This document shows, one piece after another, positions 1 through 13,900 of a DNA stretch of 64,000 nt. The notes beneath the pieces are model-generated. The model was not told the origin of the DNA. It did no database searches and saw only the letters and a program-made list of their open reading frames with translations. The stretch is taken from positions 70,795,405-70,859,404 of the forward strand of contig CM044322.1 in NCBI GenBank assembly GCA_024291935.2, written 5' to 3'. The DNA is from Okapia johnstoni. Its lineage: Eukaryota > Chordata > Mammalia > Artiodactyla > Giraffidae. How positions within the stretch are numbered: position 1 is the first letter of the stretch; each line of letters opens with the position of its first letter. A program made the translations under genes and the position numbers.

Positions 1-29
1 AGGATAAAATGTAATAAAATTTATTTTCA

Positions 30-540
30 GATTTTTAAAAATCAGATATCTTTTTTAAAAAATCGAAGTACAGTTGATTTACAACATTAGTTAGTTTCAG
101 GTGTGTGACATAGTGATTCAATATCTTTATAGATTATACTCCATTTAAAGTTATTGTGAAGTATTGGTTATATTCCCCATGCTGTACAATATATCCTTAG
201 AGTTTATTTATTTTAATGCATAATAGTTTGTACCTCTCTCCTTGTCCTCTGTCCCTCTCTACATTGGTAACAAATGGCTGCATTTTATTCTTTTTTATGA
301 CTGAGAAATATATTACTTATATAAATATATATATGTATATACATACACACGCATATACATACATAGGCACACTCTCCATAGCTTCTTTACACATTCATTC
401 ATCTGTTGATGGGCCCTTAGGTTGCTTCTGTTATCTTGGCTATTGTAAATAATGCTGCTGTGAATGTTAGGTTACATGAATCGTTTTGAGTTAGTGTTTT
501 CATTTTCTTCAAATACATACTCAGGAGTGAAATTGCTGTT
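30..540. repeat. Old LINE-1-like fragment
   Basis: The text around 70-230 (TTGATTTACAACATTAG, then a CCATGCTGTACAATATATCC-type phrase) and around 415-470 (GGTTGCTTCTGTTATCTTGG, AATAATGCTGCTGTGAA) resembles phrases common in mammalian L1 3' regions. Borders and orientation are uncertain. It contains an AT-rich simple stretch near 310-370. Confidence 0.5.
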
Positions 541-770
541 TCATATAGTCAAAAACTAAAAATAGTAGTCTTATTTTTTTAAATGGACTCTTATTTGGAT
601 ATCCTAAATGTAAACAGCTTTCTTGGAGCTGTAGTTCTAAGAGTATAGTTTAAATATCACTGTAATAAAATATTTAGGTAATAACATAAGTAAATATTGA
701 TAAAGATGTTGCTGCATTAAACAAACTTCTGACAAGCAGGAAGTATCATCATACTGTAGCTCAAAATGTT

Positions 771-1195
771 TATTCAGTTCAGTCACTCAGTCGTGTTCGA
801 CTCTTTGCGACCCTATGGACCGCAGTGCGCCAGGCCTCCCTGTCCGTCACCAACTCCCGGAGTTGACTCAGACTTACGTCCAATCAGTCGGTGATGCCAT
901 CCAACCACCTCATCCTCTGTCGTCCCCTTCTCCCACCTTCAATCTTTCGCGGCATCAGGGTCTTTTCAAATGAGTCAGTTCTTCTCATCAGGTGGCCAAA
1001 GTATTGGAGTTTCAGCTTCAGCATCAGTCCTTCCAATGAATATTCAGGGTTGATTTCCTTTAGGATGGACTGGTTTGCTCTTGTTTCAGTCCAAGGGACT
1101 CTGAAGAGTCTTCTCCAACACCACAGTTCAAAAGCATCAATTTTTCGGTGCTCAGCTTTCTTTATAGTGCAGATCTCACATCCATACATGTCTAC
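771..1195 (-). mobile_element. BovB (RTE) LINE 3' fragment, minus orientation
   Basis: Read on the minus strand this encodes the conserved BovB C-terminal peptide (for example [43 protein letters not shown]), followed by the BovB 3' end ending near 771. It is a 5'-truncated, non-functional remnant of a non-LTR retrotransposon. Similarity stops abruptly near 1195, just before a hairpin-forming inverted repeat. Confidence 0.92.
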
Positions 1196-1209
1196 ACAGC
1201 AAATATAAT

Positions 1210-1276
1210 TTTGGCATTTACACATTAGTAATAAACATTTTTTATAAAAAATTTACGCTAATGTGTAAATGCCAAA
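1210..1276. repeat. Perfect 19-nt inverted repeat with 29-nt loop
   Basis: Positions 1210-1228 (TTTGGCATTTACACATTAG) are exactly complementary to 1258-1276. The 29-nt spacer is AT-only apart from three bases and is itself partly palindromic. The structure abuts the 5' end of the minus-strand BovB fragment. Confidence 0.9.
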
Positions 1277-1897
1277 TTTCATACAGGAAAGACATTCAGA
1301 GATGTGTGTATCAAAATGTTATTTAATATGTAGAGAATTATGTGTTTAACCAACTACCAAATTATGTTATAGCCTAAGTGCTATTGTTTGGGCTGGAGAT
1401 GAGTCCTGTTGGTTGATTGCTGTTAATGAAGGGTTTAAGAGAGTAGTTGGGATTTAAGATAACTTGACAGATTTGAGCTTTTAAAGTTTGTTACATAAAA
1501 GTAACTGTAAAACAGACCATTATGTGTTTACATTAAAAACATTTTAATGAAAAATAACTTTTCAAAACAAAAAATATTCAGTGAGAAGAGAGGTATTGTG
1601 TTGCATTTTTACAAACCTGTTTAATGTTTGCCTAGATAGAAGTTGGCTGGATTCTGTATTCACAGTGTTTCACAGCTTGAATAGCATCAGTAGAACTTAC
1701 CTGTAAGCTTACGAGATAATGCGAGTAAAAAGGCAAGTACCGTCTTGGTATAATAATGGAAATCAGTGTGACCTCACGGCATCCCTGCACAAGCCCCAGT
1801 TCCCCACCCACACTTTACAAGCCACTCTGTACACAGTGCGCTGTAGGATTCCTGGTGTGTTGCACATATTCCATCAACTCTCTCTGTTTTGTTGCAG

Positions 1898-1923
1898 AGT
1901 CCTTTGGGCAGAATTATCCAGAG
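1898..1923 (+). CDS. RBBP5: RBBP5 exon 2
   Basis: This 26-nt micro-exon encodes residues 7-15 (ESFGQNYPE, first base from exon 1). The acceptor is TTGCAG and the donor GTAAGAG. It is too short to find without the known protein, but the frame joins exon 3 exactly. Confidence 0.93.
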
Positions 1924-4900
1924 GTAAGAGTATAGTATTGTGATTTTAGAAACATGGTAACTCACTAGCTTTTACGTTTGAGTAGAGTGAAAACTACATT
2001 TTCATCTTTTTTTTCTTTGATAATAGAAGCATTAAGTTTGATGATCTTGTGCTATAAAAGTAACTAAAGTTTAATTTTGAACAGGGTGGGAAGTAGACAG
2101 GCCGTATTGGTTGGAAATCTCAATGTTGTTAATCTTATAGTTCATTTCTCTTTAAATTTAGATAAGACTTTGATTAAAGCATTTTTCACAAACAGTACTA
2201 TCACCTGTATGAAAATGTTTTTTTCTGTATATTTTTATAGTTTTGATTAGTGTTTTTACATAATAATAATATGTGTATACTGTAAGTGTGCTTTACTTTT
2301 TAAAATGTAAAAATATTTTGTAATACTTGGAGTGTTTAAATGGGTTGATACTAATGTAAATTTATTTGATTTTCTTAGGGGTTTTGTTTTATTAATTATC
2401 TTTCTTGGAATAAATTTCAAGATTGCTTGATCAATAAGATGACTCTTAGTGATTCATGGTTTATTTTGTCTAATTGCCTTCTGGAGAATTTGTATAAAGT
2501 CATAGTAGTAATGTAAAGGATTGGTCACATCTGTTTCTAAAAATTCTCTGTTAGTTTTTATAAATCTTTCTCCATTTTGGTTAGATTAATAAATACAGGA
2601 ACACACATAGATTATTTTGATATGTTTCATAGTTTAAATTCAAAAGAAGTAACACAGATGTTGGAGAAACTTTTAAGAAACGATTTGGATATCTGAGTGT
2701 TATTGTCTATATTCTTACGTTCATTTTAATTTCTAGGAAGCGGATGGAACTTTGGATTGTATCAGCATGGCCCTGACTTGCACCTTTAACAGGTGGGGCA
2801 CACTGCTTGCAGTTGGCTGTAATGATGGCCGGATCGTCATCTGGGATTTCTTGACAAGAGGCATTGCTAAAATAATTAGTGCACACATTCATCCAGTCTG
2901 TTCTTTATGGTAAGGAGTTTCAAAGTTAATGTATTAAATATGAATTAAATTGAGATGAATGGTAACTGTAATTGCCAGTCTCATTAGATAAATTTCAATA
3001 TTTAAAGTTCTAAGTATTTGGCCATTAGTAACATAATTTCTCATAGCTTGTAGAAAGGTTGAACTCATGCTTATGTTGAACACTTTTGTGGGGAGAAATT
3101 CATTGTAATATGGATCACTATCAGGTTCTGTCTGAGAATACTGCAGTACTGTAATGAGGCGTTTGCAGATTGCAGCTGTAGTCTTATTTGTGATATTGCC
3201 CTTTTCATTTAGAATAAAAAAATCTTGGTTAGGAAGGCAGTTTGAAAGTTCAAGTGTCCAGCCTTGTCCTGTTCTTGAGTTATAGCAGTTGTAGTGATCA
3301 CAGACACGCCTGTTCCTTCATTGAATTGTAGTTATTAAGACTTTCTATCAAATATATTGAGCTGAAATCTGGTATTAAATAAATTCCCTTTGATTTCATT
3401 CTTATTCTCAGGGACTGTTTCTTTCTGAAAATTTTATTTTGGGGCAACACTTCTTTTAAATGAGCTTGGGATCAAAAACACCTTATCAGGTCTAGATTTA
3501 GTAAACTAACATACTTCCTTTGGCCTAAATATAAGCAGCAGTGGTATTACAAAGCACTGGTTTGGGAGGAGGCCTGAATCCCAGTCTAGGATTGGCCACT
3601 AATGAACTAGCAGCTTTGGCCAAAACGTTTCTCTAAAATGCAAAATTAGAGAACTGGCCTGTATAATTTCTTAGGCCCTTTCTGGTTCTTTTTCATTTTA
3701 TTTCTTTTTTATTCTTGTGCTTTTGCAATAAAGATTTAAGTAGATATGTACATTTTTATCAGCTTTATTAAGAGATGTATAATTCACATGCTGTAACATT
3801 CACCCAATTAAAATGTACATGTCACTTTTTTATATTTTCAGTTGTGCAGCTATCATCACGATCTAATTTTAGAAGTGCTGCCACTTAAATTATTCATATT
3901 TTTATTATAAAATAATAACATTTAGAAAATTAAAATACAGTACAAAGGAGAAAGACTATCTTCCATAGTCTTCCCACCCAGATATAACTATTATAAATAT
4001 TTTGATTTGTTACTATATGTTTTTTTAAAAGCAAAGTTTGTGTGCCATGTTTTATATTTTGCTTTTTTCCTCTTTGACACCAGACATTTTCCTGCTTGTG
4101 TAGCCTTTAAAAACTTTTTTTAATGGCTGTGTATCTTCTGATGGATAAACCACAATTTGCTTAATTGTTTTTTGTTTCTCTGCTATATAGTGTTTAGTCA
4201 GTGTCTTTGCACATAAAAGTTTTCTCTCATACAATCATTTCTTCAGCAAACATGGAACATGAATTATGTGCCAGGTATTGTTTTAGGCATTTATGTTAAA
4301 GGTTAGGGTTTTGGGGAGACAAAAACAAGTACTAAAGGTTTGTAGGTCCTACATAAGAACTACATTTGAAATTTAGTGGAGGCAAAGGTGCAAAGGAGGA
4401 AATGATCAATTGTATTGGAGAATAGTGGTCAGAAAAGGCTTCAAAGATAAGGTGATTTCTAACCTCAGACTTGTAAGATGAGTGGGTGTTTCGCAGTTGT
4501 ATTCCAAGCAGATGGCTCTGCACAGACAAGCACACCAGCTTGGTACGAGCACGATAACAGGAGGAACCGCAGTGGTGCAGATTCTCTGGGTTGTGCTGTG
4601 GAAGATGTGGTAGGGGAGCAGCCAAGATAAACTGTGCTATGCGGAGCACATTATGTGCCGCCCTGTGAATTTAAGTCTTACCCTGTTGGTACTGTGCAGC
4701 CGTTAAAGCACTGTAGGGAGAAAGGTGACATGATGAACTTTTCATTTTAGAAGGATCTCGAGAGCAGCATGTGGGAAAGAGGATGGCAAATGAAAATAGG
4801 AGTGCGGTGGTCTGGGTTAGAGAGGATGAGGATGGGTGCAATAGGAATGCAGCTGAATGGTACAGACGTGAGTGATGGTAGAAATTAGAGGGCATAGGCA

Positions 4901-7900
4901 TTGATTAGATAAAGGGTGTAAGTGAAGGAGCAAAGTTAAGATCACCCTTCGGTTTCCTGTTTGGATGGAGATGTTAATGTTAAATTTGAGGGAGATCCAG
5001 TGAATCATGGTTATGTGTCTCCTGTTGTACTTATTGCACATAGTTGTTTTATGAGTAACTGCCCTGGAATATGGTAAGGGACGTGGATACATGAATCTTG
5101 TCTGCCATTTTACTGCTGTTTTCCCAGCTTCTAGCACTATACCTGGTATACGTAGACACGTAGGTACTGGTTGGATGAGTGGGGTATCTTAGTGAAGATG
5201 CCCAGTAGGCATTTAATCTGTGTTTTTTCATTAGTGTAGACTTTCAGAAGTATATTACTGCTAGGTCAGAGGGCTTGAACAGTGAAAGATTTCTCCATCT
5301 CTCCCCCGTTTTAAGATTTTTTAATCACAAAACTTGATTATTAAGAACTTTAAAACATTCAAACAATATATGAGTATATAGAGTAAAAACTGGCAACCCA
5401 CTCCAGTGTTCTTGCCTGGAGAATCCCAGGGACGGGGGAGTCTGGTAGGCTGCCGTCTATGGGGTCACACAGAGTCGGACACGACTGAAGCGACTTAGCA
5501 GCAGCAGCAGCAGAGTGAAAAATGAAAGCCCCTTGTGTACGCCTTGAGGTATCCCCAGGCAAGAATACTGGAGTGGATTGCCATGCTCTCCTCCAAACCA
5601 ACCCAGGGGTCGAACCCAGGTTTCCCACATTGCAGGCAGATTCTTGACCATCCGAGCCACCAGGGAAGACCAAATTAGAGAATGAAATGTCTTGTATTTG
5701 TAAGAATCTATCTGTATCTCTCACACATGTAAAGATGTACATACACAAGTAAATGTGTATTTTTTTTTAATGGAGACATGTTGTTTTATAGCTTCCTCTT
5801 CCACTTAATATATAGTAGATGTTTTTCTGTATTGATATATATGTGTACATATATAGTATCACTTGGTATGTGTGCATCATAACTGTTCCCTAATTTTTGT
5901 TATATATATTTATACATGAGAGTTAAGGTCAGTAATTACACACATTTTGCATTTTTCTTTGATCCAGCCTCATTTAGAATATGACTTTATGTATTTATTG
6001 TTTTATAATATTTGAACATATTAAGGACTAAGAAAATTTCATCAAGAGTTGTTTTGGATAGATACAGTAGCTGTCTTCAACTATTAGAGAACTGACATCA
6101 ACACAGAAAAATGGACCTAAGGAGAAGCAGCAGGACTAGCAGATAGTGAGTGGAATTTATGGGGAAACAAATGTTAGCTTAGACTATAGAAGAGCTCCCA
6201 AGCATAGTGCCCATGGATGGGGTGGACTGCCCAGGGAAGAACTTAACAGTGGGACTGGCCCTTCTTGGATTTGCTGTCTCTTCTACAGTTGCTGCAGAAG
6301 ATATTCAAGCACTGGATGGGGGCCAGTGGATAGTAGAACAAAGTGATATTTAAGACTCCAAGACCTATCTGTCTTTTGGAAAGAAACAGTATTGTCAGAT
6401 GTGAGAATGTATGAGAATCCCTAATTCTTGAACTTAAGGAATTTGGAACTGAAGAATGTATTGTTAATTCCCTCTATTATAACAGAAATACAAGCCTGCT
6501 GTAAAACAAAAAGTTATTAAAATGCTGAGGGTTTAAAGGAAAAGTGGCGTTCTAGCTAACGTTCTGTTGTGTAGTGAGATTGTCCTGTAGTGCTTAGGAG
6601 AAGTGCTGCAGGAGCTGTCCCTTGTTTCTTCCCTTTCCCAGTTTTCCAGTCTTCTCCCGTTCCCAGTGTACTTCCATTCTTTTGGTTTGCTTCTCTTGAT
6701 ATTTGTCTTAATATTTCTAAATTACTTATGCATATTACTTCTTAGTTTAATGTCAAGAACTTATATTCATGACTTCTTACTATGGTGTATGGGAATCTTG
6801 GCTCACCCTCTTACCCTCTCTTCACCCACTGAAGTTGGGTGGACCATTGACCTTTTTGTTATCAACCCTCAAGTTATAGCGTTTGTAGGCATCTTCCTTT
6901 ATAGGTTCGCGTTCCCCAGAAAGATCCTCTCGTTGACAGGGAGTGTTCTAGAGGTGGTGGGAGAGGCGCCTGAGTCCTTTGTGTGCAGAGTTGAGCTCAG
7001 TCCCACCACACGCACGTCCTCAGCTTACTTCTGCCTTTCTCTGCCTTGAGTTTCAAGTCTGGGAATACATTTATCTTGTCTCTGATATATAATGGTTTTT
7101 GAGCACTTACTGTTCCAGACTAAGAGTATTATGTGCATTAATTTTAATTCTCTCATCTGCAGATACTGTTGTTATTTCCTTGTTATAAATGAGAAAGTTG
7201 AAGTTCAAAAAGATTATATAACTTGCCCAAGACCACACAGCTAGAAGGTCATAATATCTCAGCTTGAGCATAAATCTGACTTGAGCCTGTGTTCTTAACC
7301 ATGGAACTGTGTTGCCTCCTATAAGTTCCTAACTAGCAAATCCTATTCATTGCAAAATTTGAATAAAGACTCATTTAGGGTTTCTTTTTCTGTTCTGCTT
7401 TTTGTTTCTCTGTTTTCTTTTTTTTGGCTTTCTGTAGGTTACTGAACTATTTTTAGAATTTCATCTTGACTTATCTGTAGTATTTTTGAGTTTATTTCTT
7501 TGTCTCGTTTGTATAGCTTTTTAATGGTTTCTAGGTATTACATTTGGAGAAGGCAATGGCACCCCACTCCAGTACTCTTGCCTGGAAAATCCCATGGACG
7601 GAGAAGCCTGGTAGGCTGCAGTCCATGGAGTCTTCGAAGAGTCGGACATGACTGAGCGACTTCGCTTTCACTTTTCACTCTCATGCATTGGAGAAGGAAA
7701 TGGCAACCCACTCCAGTATTCTTGCTTGGAGAATCCCAGGGACGGCGGAGCCTGGTGGGCTGCCGTCTCTGGGGTCGCACAGAGTCAGACACGACTGAAG
7801 TGACTTAGCAGCAGCAGCAGCAGGTATTACATTATATACACATAACTTATTACAGTCTACTCATGTTGACGTTTTACTAGTTTAAGCGAAGCATAGAAAC

Positions 7901-10900
7901 TTTCCCTTTACATCCCTTTCTCTTCCTTGTTTATAATATAATTGTCTTAAACATTTCCTCTATGTATGTTGATACCTACCTAAGACAGTTAGGATTTTTG
8001 TTTCAAACATCAGACCTTGAGAAAAAGTATTTAATTTTTTAAACACTTTTCATTACTCTTTCTTCCTGATATTCTAAGATTTCTTCTTTCCTGATGATCT
8101 AAGATTTCTTCTCTGCTTAGAGAACCTCCATTAGCCATTCTTTTAGGGTAGGTCTGCTGGTGACAAAGGTCTTGATTTACCTCTTTGTTTCTGAAGGTTA
8201 CTCTCTGGATGTAGAATTGGGGATGACAAGTCTTTTCTTCCAGCACTTGAAAACATGTCACTTCCTTTTGGTCTCCCTGGTTTCTGATGCAAAATTTGCT
8301 GTCATGTGAATTGTTCTCCATAGGTAAGATGTCATTCCTCTTGCTGCTTTCAAGATCCTTTTTCTTTGCCTTTAGTTTTCAGAAATTTGTGTCTTGAAGT
8401 GAATTTCTTTGAATTCATCCTCTTTGAGGTTTGCTTAGCTTCTTGAATCTCTATGTTTTATATCTTTTTTCAAATTTGAAAAAAATTTCAGTCATTATTT
8501 CTTCAAATACTTTTAAGCCTTACTCTCTTTATTTTCTCCTTCCAGAACTCTAATGCCATGGATATTAGATACTAGATCTTCTGTTGTAGTCCCCCAGTTC
8601 CCTGAGGCTCTGTTCATTTTTTGCATTGCATTTTTTCTGCTTTTGTTCAGATTGGGGATTTTATATTCTGTCTTCCAGTTTACTGATTCTTTCCTCTTTT
8701 CCACTGGCTGCGGAACCCATCTTTTGAGTTTTTTTTAATTTCAGTTTTTATATGTTTCAGTTCTGAGATTCCCATTTGGTCATCTTCTGTTTCTTTGCTG
8801 AGATTTTTTCCCCCCATTTGCTCCAACCATGGTTGTCGTTGCTTGCTGAAGCATTTTAGTGACGGCTGCATAGAAATGTTTGTTAGGCTCTAATGCCTGT
8901 GCTATCTCTATGGTGGGGTCTGCTGACTGTCCTCTGGCCCTACGGGAGGGTGTGTGCTCATTGTGTGTGCCCATTGACGCCACTCGGTGGTTGGCATCCC
9001 CATCACCTGGTCCAGGACGCATGAGGCAAAAAGGAAATCTAAGGGTCTCACCGCTGCGCTGTTCCTCAGATCCTACAGTGCCTAGCCAGTCTGGCTCTTT
9101 ACCTTTTAGTTTCCTGTATAATGTCCAGGATGTTTAACTATACTTAGCAGGAGGAATTAATTTCTTCCTTAATTCTTTTAAATAACAGATACCTATCTGT
9201 ATTGTTTAGTTTACACTACGATGGTGCTACTGCAGGGCCAAATTCAGAAAATTCAACTACTCCTTCTGCCTTCAAGGGGAAAAAAAACCCTGTTTTTTGT
9301 TAAATCAACACTTAAGGGCCTGCGGATTTTTACACTCTTCTAAAATGTTTGAGTCTCTTTTTTCACTGAGCCACTTGAATTGTTATTTTGAACTGTTAAG
9401 AGCTTCTAATGCTAGATATGAAGATGTCATGAAAACATTCTTATTTATTGCTTAGTGTTAGGAAAGTTTATAGAGTATATGTTTAAAAAATGAAGAAGAA
9501 GAAGAAACATTGGTGACCCATACAGTTAGGACTGTAAGTGTGACTCGCGCATTTCTATCTGTACAGGTGATGTGGTATTTTTAACTTCGAATATGTGCTG
9601 TTGCCCTTTTCCCTCCTCAGCTGGAGTCGAGACGGTCACAAGCTTGTGAGCGCCTCCACTGATAACATAGTGTCACAGTGGGATGTCCTCTCAGGAGACT
9701 GCGACCAGAGGTTTCGATTCCCGTCGCCCATCTTAAAAGTCCAGTATCATCCGCGAGATCAGTATGTTAATCTGAGCTGTTCTTTCCTGGGGTGGGTCTG
9801 ATTCTGTCTAGATTATCTCTAAGCTCATGATGATTTCAGTTTAAGGTTTCAGGAGGCAAAAGCACACATCTCTTCAAACCTCTTCTACATGAATTAGTTT
9901 TTCTGTCTCGGTTGGTTCTGAATAGATTTTAAAGATACTGTTGTAGTAGTTTACAATTAAAAACTGGCCTATTAAAACTTTGAAATGGGCAAAGGTGGAA
10001 ATAAATACAATAACTGTTCTTGACCTGGGGTTTTCCCCCAGTTATTTGAATTTCTTTAGTACCGGAAACAGTTCATTATGAAAACTATATTTAAGGAACT
10101 TCCCTGGAAAACCAGTGGCTAGTACTGTGCCCTCCCAATGCCAGGGGTCCTGGGTTCGGGGAGCTGGATCCCACATGCAGCAGCTAAGACCCAGCGCAGC
10201 CAAATAAATAAAACATTTTTAAAAACTATATTTATGTTGAGTTACCCACCATTCAGTTACTGAGATATAACTATTTTCATTTCTCTAGGTTCTCTTTTAG
10301 TTAAGTTCTCATTAAGTTTAAAGCTTATTATATAGTGCTTCGTAGCTCATAAAGCACTTACTAGCTCACAGAGCATTTGTCTATGTTAGGTGTATACAGA
10401 TATGTACTTTTACATAGTTTCAACTGATGCTTTGCTTTTTCATTTTCATACATTTTTACCAGTTTGCTACATCTTTATATTTATTTTTAATGATTACATT
10501 TTTTTGTCAAGGTAGGATCCCATAACTTTACTCAGTCATTTCCCTATTATTAGAAATTTAGAGTTTAGTCTTTTTCAACTATTTTAAATATCCTTGGGCT
10601 GGATAGGTTGATGAGGGTAGTGGATAGGAATTAGGGAAAAAGGGCAGAGAGTCAGCTTTCTGATACCATAGCAACTGCCAATGTACTATTCATATTTTTA
10701 AACAGGAACAAGGTTCTCGTGTGTCCCATGAAATCTGCTCCTGTCATGTTGACCCTTTCAGATTCCAAACATGTTGTTCTGCCCGTAGACGATGACTCCG
10801 ATTTGAACGTGGTTGCATCGTTTGATAGGCGAGGAGAATATATCTATACAGGAAATGCAAAAGGCAAGGTAAGCCTGGAAGCTTAGGAGCTGGTGAAATA

Positions 10901-13900
10901 AGTAAGCATCAGTCATCCTGTGTGTTGCCTCATTTCATGTTTACTTGTTCTCTTTTCTTTGAAATTTCTTTTATCCCTGGACTGAGTGTGCTTCCTGCCT
11001 GTGGCAAATACAGCCTGTTCTCACACGCCTTAATAATGCCTGTTCTTTGGATTTAGAGTGGTCAGAGAGTATTCGACCTAGAAGAGGATGGAGGGCCTTT
11101 ACTGGATGCTAGTAATAAAGGGCCATTACTAAATTATAAAATTTAAATATCATCAATGGAATATTGCTAACAAAATGTCTGATATCTTGGTCTGAAAACA
11201 TTGTATAATTTAGGCCACTTTAGTCTATTGTTTTGTGTAGTAAGAATTAGGTTAAAAAAAAAGGTTAAGGAAGTTTTAGGATCCTTTTCAAATTTTTTAG
11301 AGTTTGAGTTCCATTGCGTTTTGATTTTTTTTTTTTTTTTAACTGGGTCATATGGGTTAGTATGGCTGCTTAAGAGAGGGGCAGTGTTTTGGGTCTTTTT
11401 GTGGTTTTTTTGTGGTAAAATGCACTTACAATTTTCTGTCTTCACCATTCTTAACTGTGAAGCTCAGTAGTATAAAGTCCATTGATATTGTGCAGTCATC
11501 ACCGTCATTTATCTCCAGAGCTTGTTTCATCTCGCACTTACCTTGTACTTATTAAATGACTTGCTATTCTTTACTCCCTTTCAGCCCCTGGAAGCCATCA
11601 TTCTACCTTCTATTTCTATGAATTTGGAACTCATGCAATATTTCTTGTGTGTGACTGGCTTGTTTCACTTAGCATAATGTCCTTAAACATTCATTCACGT
11701 TGTAGCACATGTCAAAATTTCTTTTCTTTTCAAATCCAAATAATATTCCGTTGTATGTACATGTCACATTCTGTTTATCTATTGATGGATACTTGGGTTG
11801 CTTCCACTTTCTGTCTCTTGTGGATAATGTTAAACATCATCTTTTAAGCATAGGTTAAGACATTGTCTTTAATTGAAGAGGTAAAAGCAAGTTGAATACA
11901 TGGGAATAGAGATACTTAGGTTTTCACTCAGTCTTTGCCCAGTTTTAAAAACAGAAGCCATATCTAATTACTGTAAATTATCAGAATATTTACTTATTTT
12001 TTTCTCTGTTAAACTTCAGATTTTGGTCCTAAAAACCGATTCTCAGGATCTTGTTGCTTCCTTCAGAGTAACAACTGGAACAAGCAATACCACAGCCATT
12101 AAGTCAATAGAGTTTGCCCGGAAGGGGAGGTAAGTGAGGCCTGTCTTTTTAGAGACAGTTTTAAAAGTGAGTAGAATGCAAAAATACGTTGAGATTCATA
12201 GTTTTTGTGTATATTATACTTAAATTTTTTAAGTTTATTTAAAAAATATTTATAGAAACTGCTACTCTCTGGTTCTTAAGTTTGTAAAATTTACTGCATT
12301 GAGCCAAAAGTCACATCTTACCGGAGGTTCACAGACAGTTCCTTTACAGAAAAGGTGTCTGAGTCGTCTGTGCATAGAACCAAAATGCCTGGCACATGGT
12401 AAGCACTGGTCGAAGATGAACTATTTATTATATTGTAATCAGAATTGATACCACAGAATTCACATAGTAATTGAATATGCACTTTACTTACATGAAACTT
12501 ATTTATCCTTTTACTTTCAGATGTTTTTCTAGTACGTTTGGTTACCCAACTAGAAGTAGATATCAATAGAAACAAGAAAATAGGTTGTCAATAAGAGAAG
12601 TTGTCAGTAAGAGAAGTAACAGTCACTTTAGTTTGTATAGAAATCACCGTACACACTTAGAAGACATTCATGTTCAATTTCTCTTGGATTAAGAAAAAGT
12701 TAGTGAAGTCTGTAAGAAAGCGGTAAAATAAGTTGTATTTTAGACAGATTTCCAACACTTCCAATGTTAAAAAATTGGGCAATCCAAATGATATATTTAA
12801 TTTATTAACTCATTAAGAAGAATATATTGTACTGTAACTAAAATGAGCCAGAAAAATGAAGTATTTATATATATTTAACTGTAAGCTTGTAAATTTGGGA
12901 AACTGGTTTCAATATTTAGGTTTTGGATTTTAGTCAAATACTGGTGCATTTAGGGTTCAGGGATTACACAAGAAGTATTGATATAAAGTGTTTTCTCACT
13001 TCACATTATATTTTAGCTTGAAAGGTGACAAGTAGATAATTAAGTAGTCTAGTTCATTATTTAGATTTTCACTCATTCTCTTCCTTATTTGTTAGCTGTT
13101 TTATGGTATTCTTCTTAGTAACTGGTAGTCATGGAAAATGTTAACAGGAACAGATTTCTGACTTCTGGTGTTGATATTTTTATCTTTTGTAGTTGCTTTT
13201 TAATTAACACAGCAGATCGAATAATCAGAGTTTATGATGGTAGAGAAATCTTAACCTGTGGAAGAGATGGAGAGCCTGAACCCATGCAGAAATTGCAGGA
13301 CTTGGTGAACAGGTATGTGTCATAACCTAGATGAGGATGTGCTTATTCATTACCTTGGGTCAGGTTCTGGTTCTCCTTGGGTACTTTCTTTGTTCTTAGG
13401 ACCCCATGGAAGAAATGTTGTTTCTCTGGGGATGGGGAGTACATAGTGGCAGGCTCAGCCCGGCAGCATGCCCTGTACATCTGGGAGAAGAGCATTGGCA
13501 ACCTGGTGAAGATTCTCCACGGGACGAGAGGAGAGCTCCTCTTGGATGTAGCTGTAAGTAGGATGAGAGGTTGCTGTTGTTACTTACATAACACAGAAAA
13601 TCTTGGATTCATTCTTAGAACTGACTTTTTTTTGCTTCATTAAAATTTAGTGGCATCCTGTTCGACCCATCATAGCGTCCATTTCTAGTGGAGTGGTATC
13701 TATTTGGGCACAAAATCAAGTAGTAAGTATTTTTCTGGTTTAACTGCTTTGACACTAGATACCCTTTCTGTATCAGTGACCCTTGCAAATTGTAAGGCAA
13801 AAGTTACTTTATTTACTTTCTTTTCCACATGATTCTTCTAACCTGATTAAATAGTTCTGTGCATCTAGTTTTGCTTTAACAGAAGGGTCTTGATCCAAAG

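Larger units (their letters stand above)
1..1897 (+). other. RBBP5: RBBP5 intron 1 (3' part)
   Basis: There is no coding exon before the acceptor at 1897. The stretch holds an L1-like fragment near the left edge, a minus-strand BovB 3' end, a perfect 19-nt inverted repeat and otherwise AT-rich sequence. Assignment to intron 1 follows from exon 2 beginning two bases into a codon. Confidence 0.85.
2910..9620 (+). other. RBBP5: RBBP5 intron 3
   Basis: A 6.7-kb intron holding an L1M-like stretch (3745-3880), a head-to-head pair of Bov-tA units (5391-5671), a MIR (7090-7316), a Bov-A2 dimer with target-site duplication (7545-7821) and an old L1-like stretch (about 8140-8800). The remainder is AT-rich with no recognisable exon. 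Confidence 0.85.

Noticed and set aside
7538..7792. Frames with MSDSVRP and [16 protein letters not shown] peptides (also at 17381, 41329, 58981 and 60528)
   Set aside because: These are antisense or sense translations of Bov-A2 SINEs, not genes.
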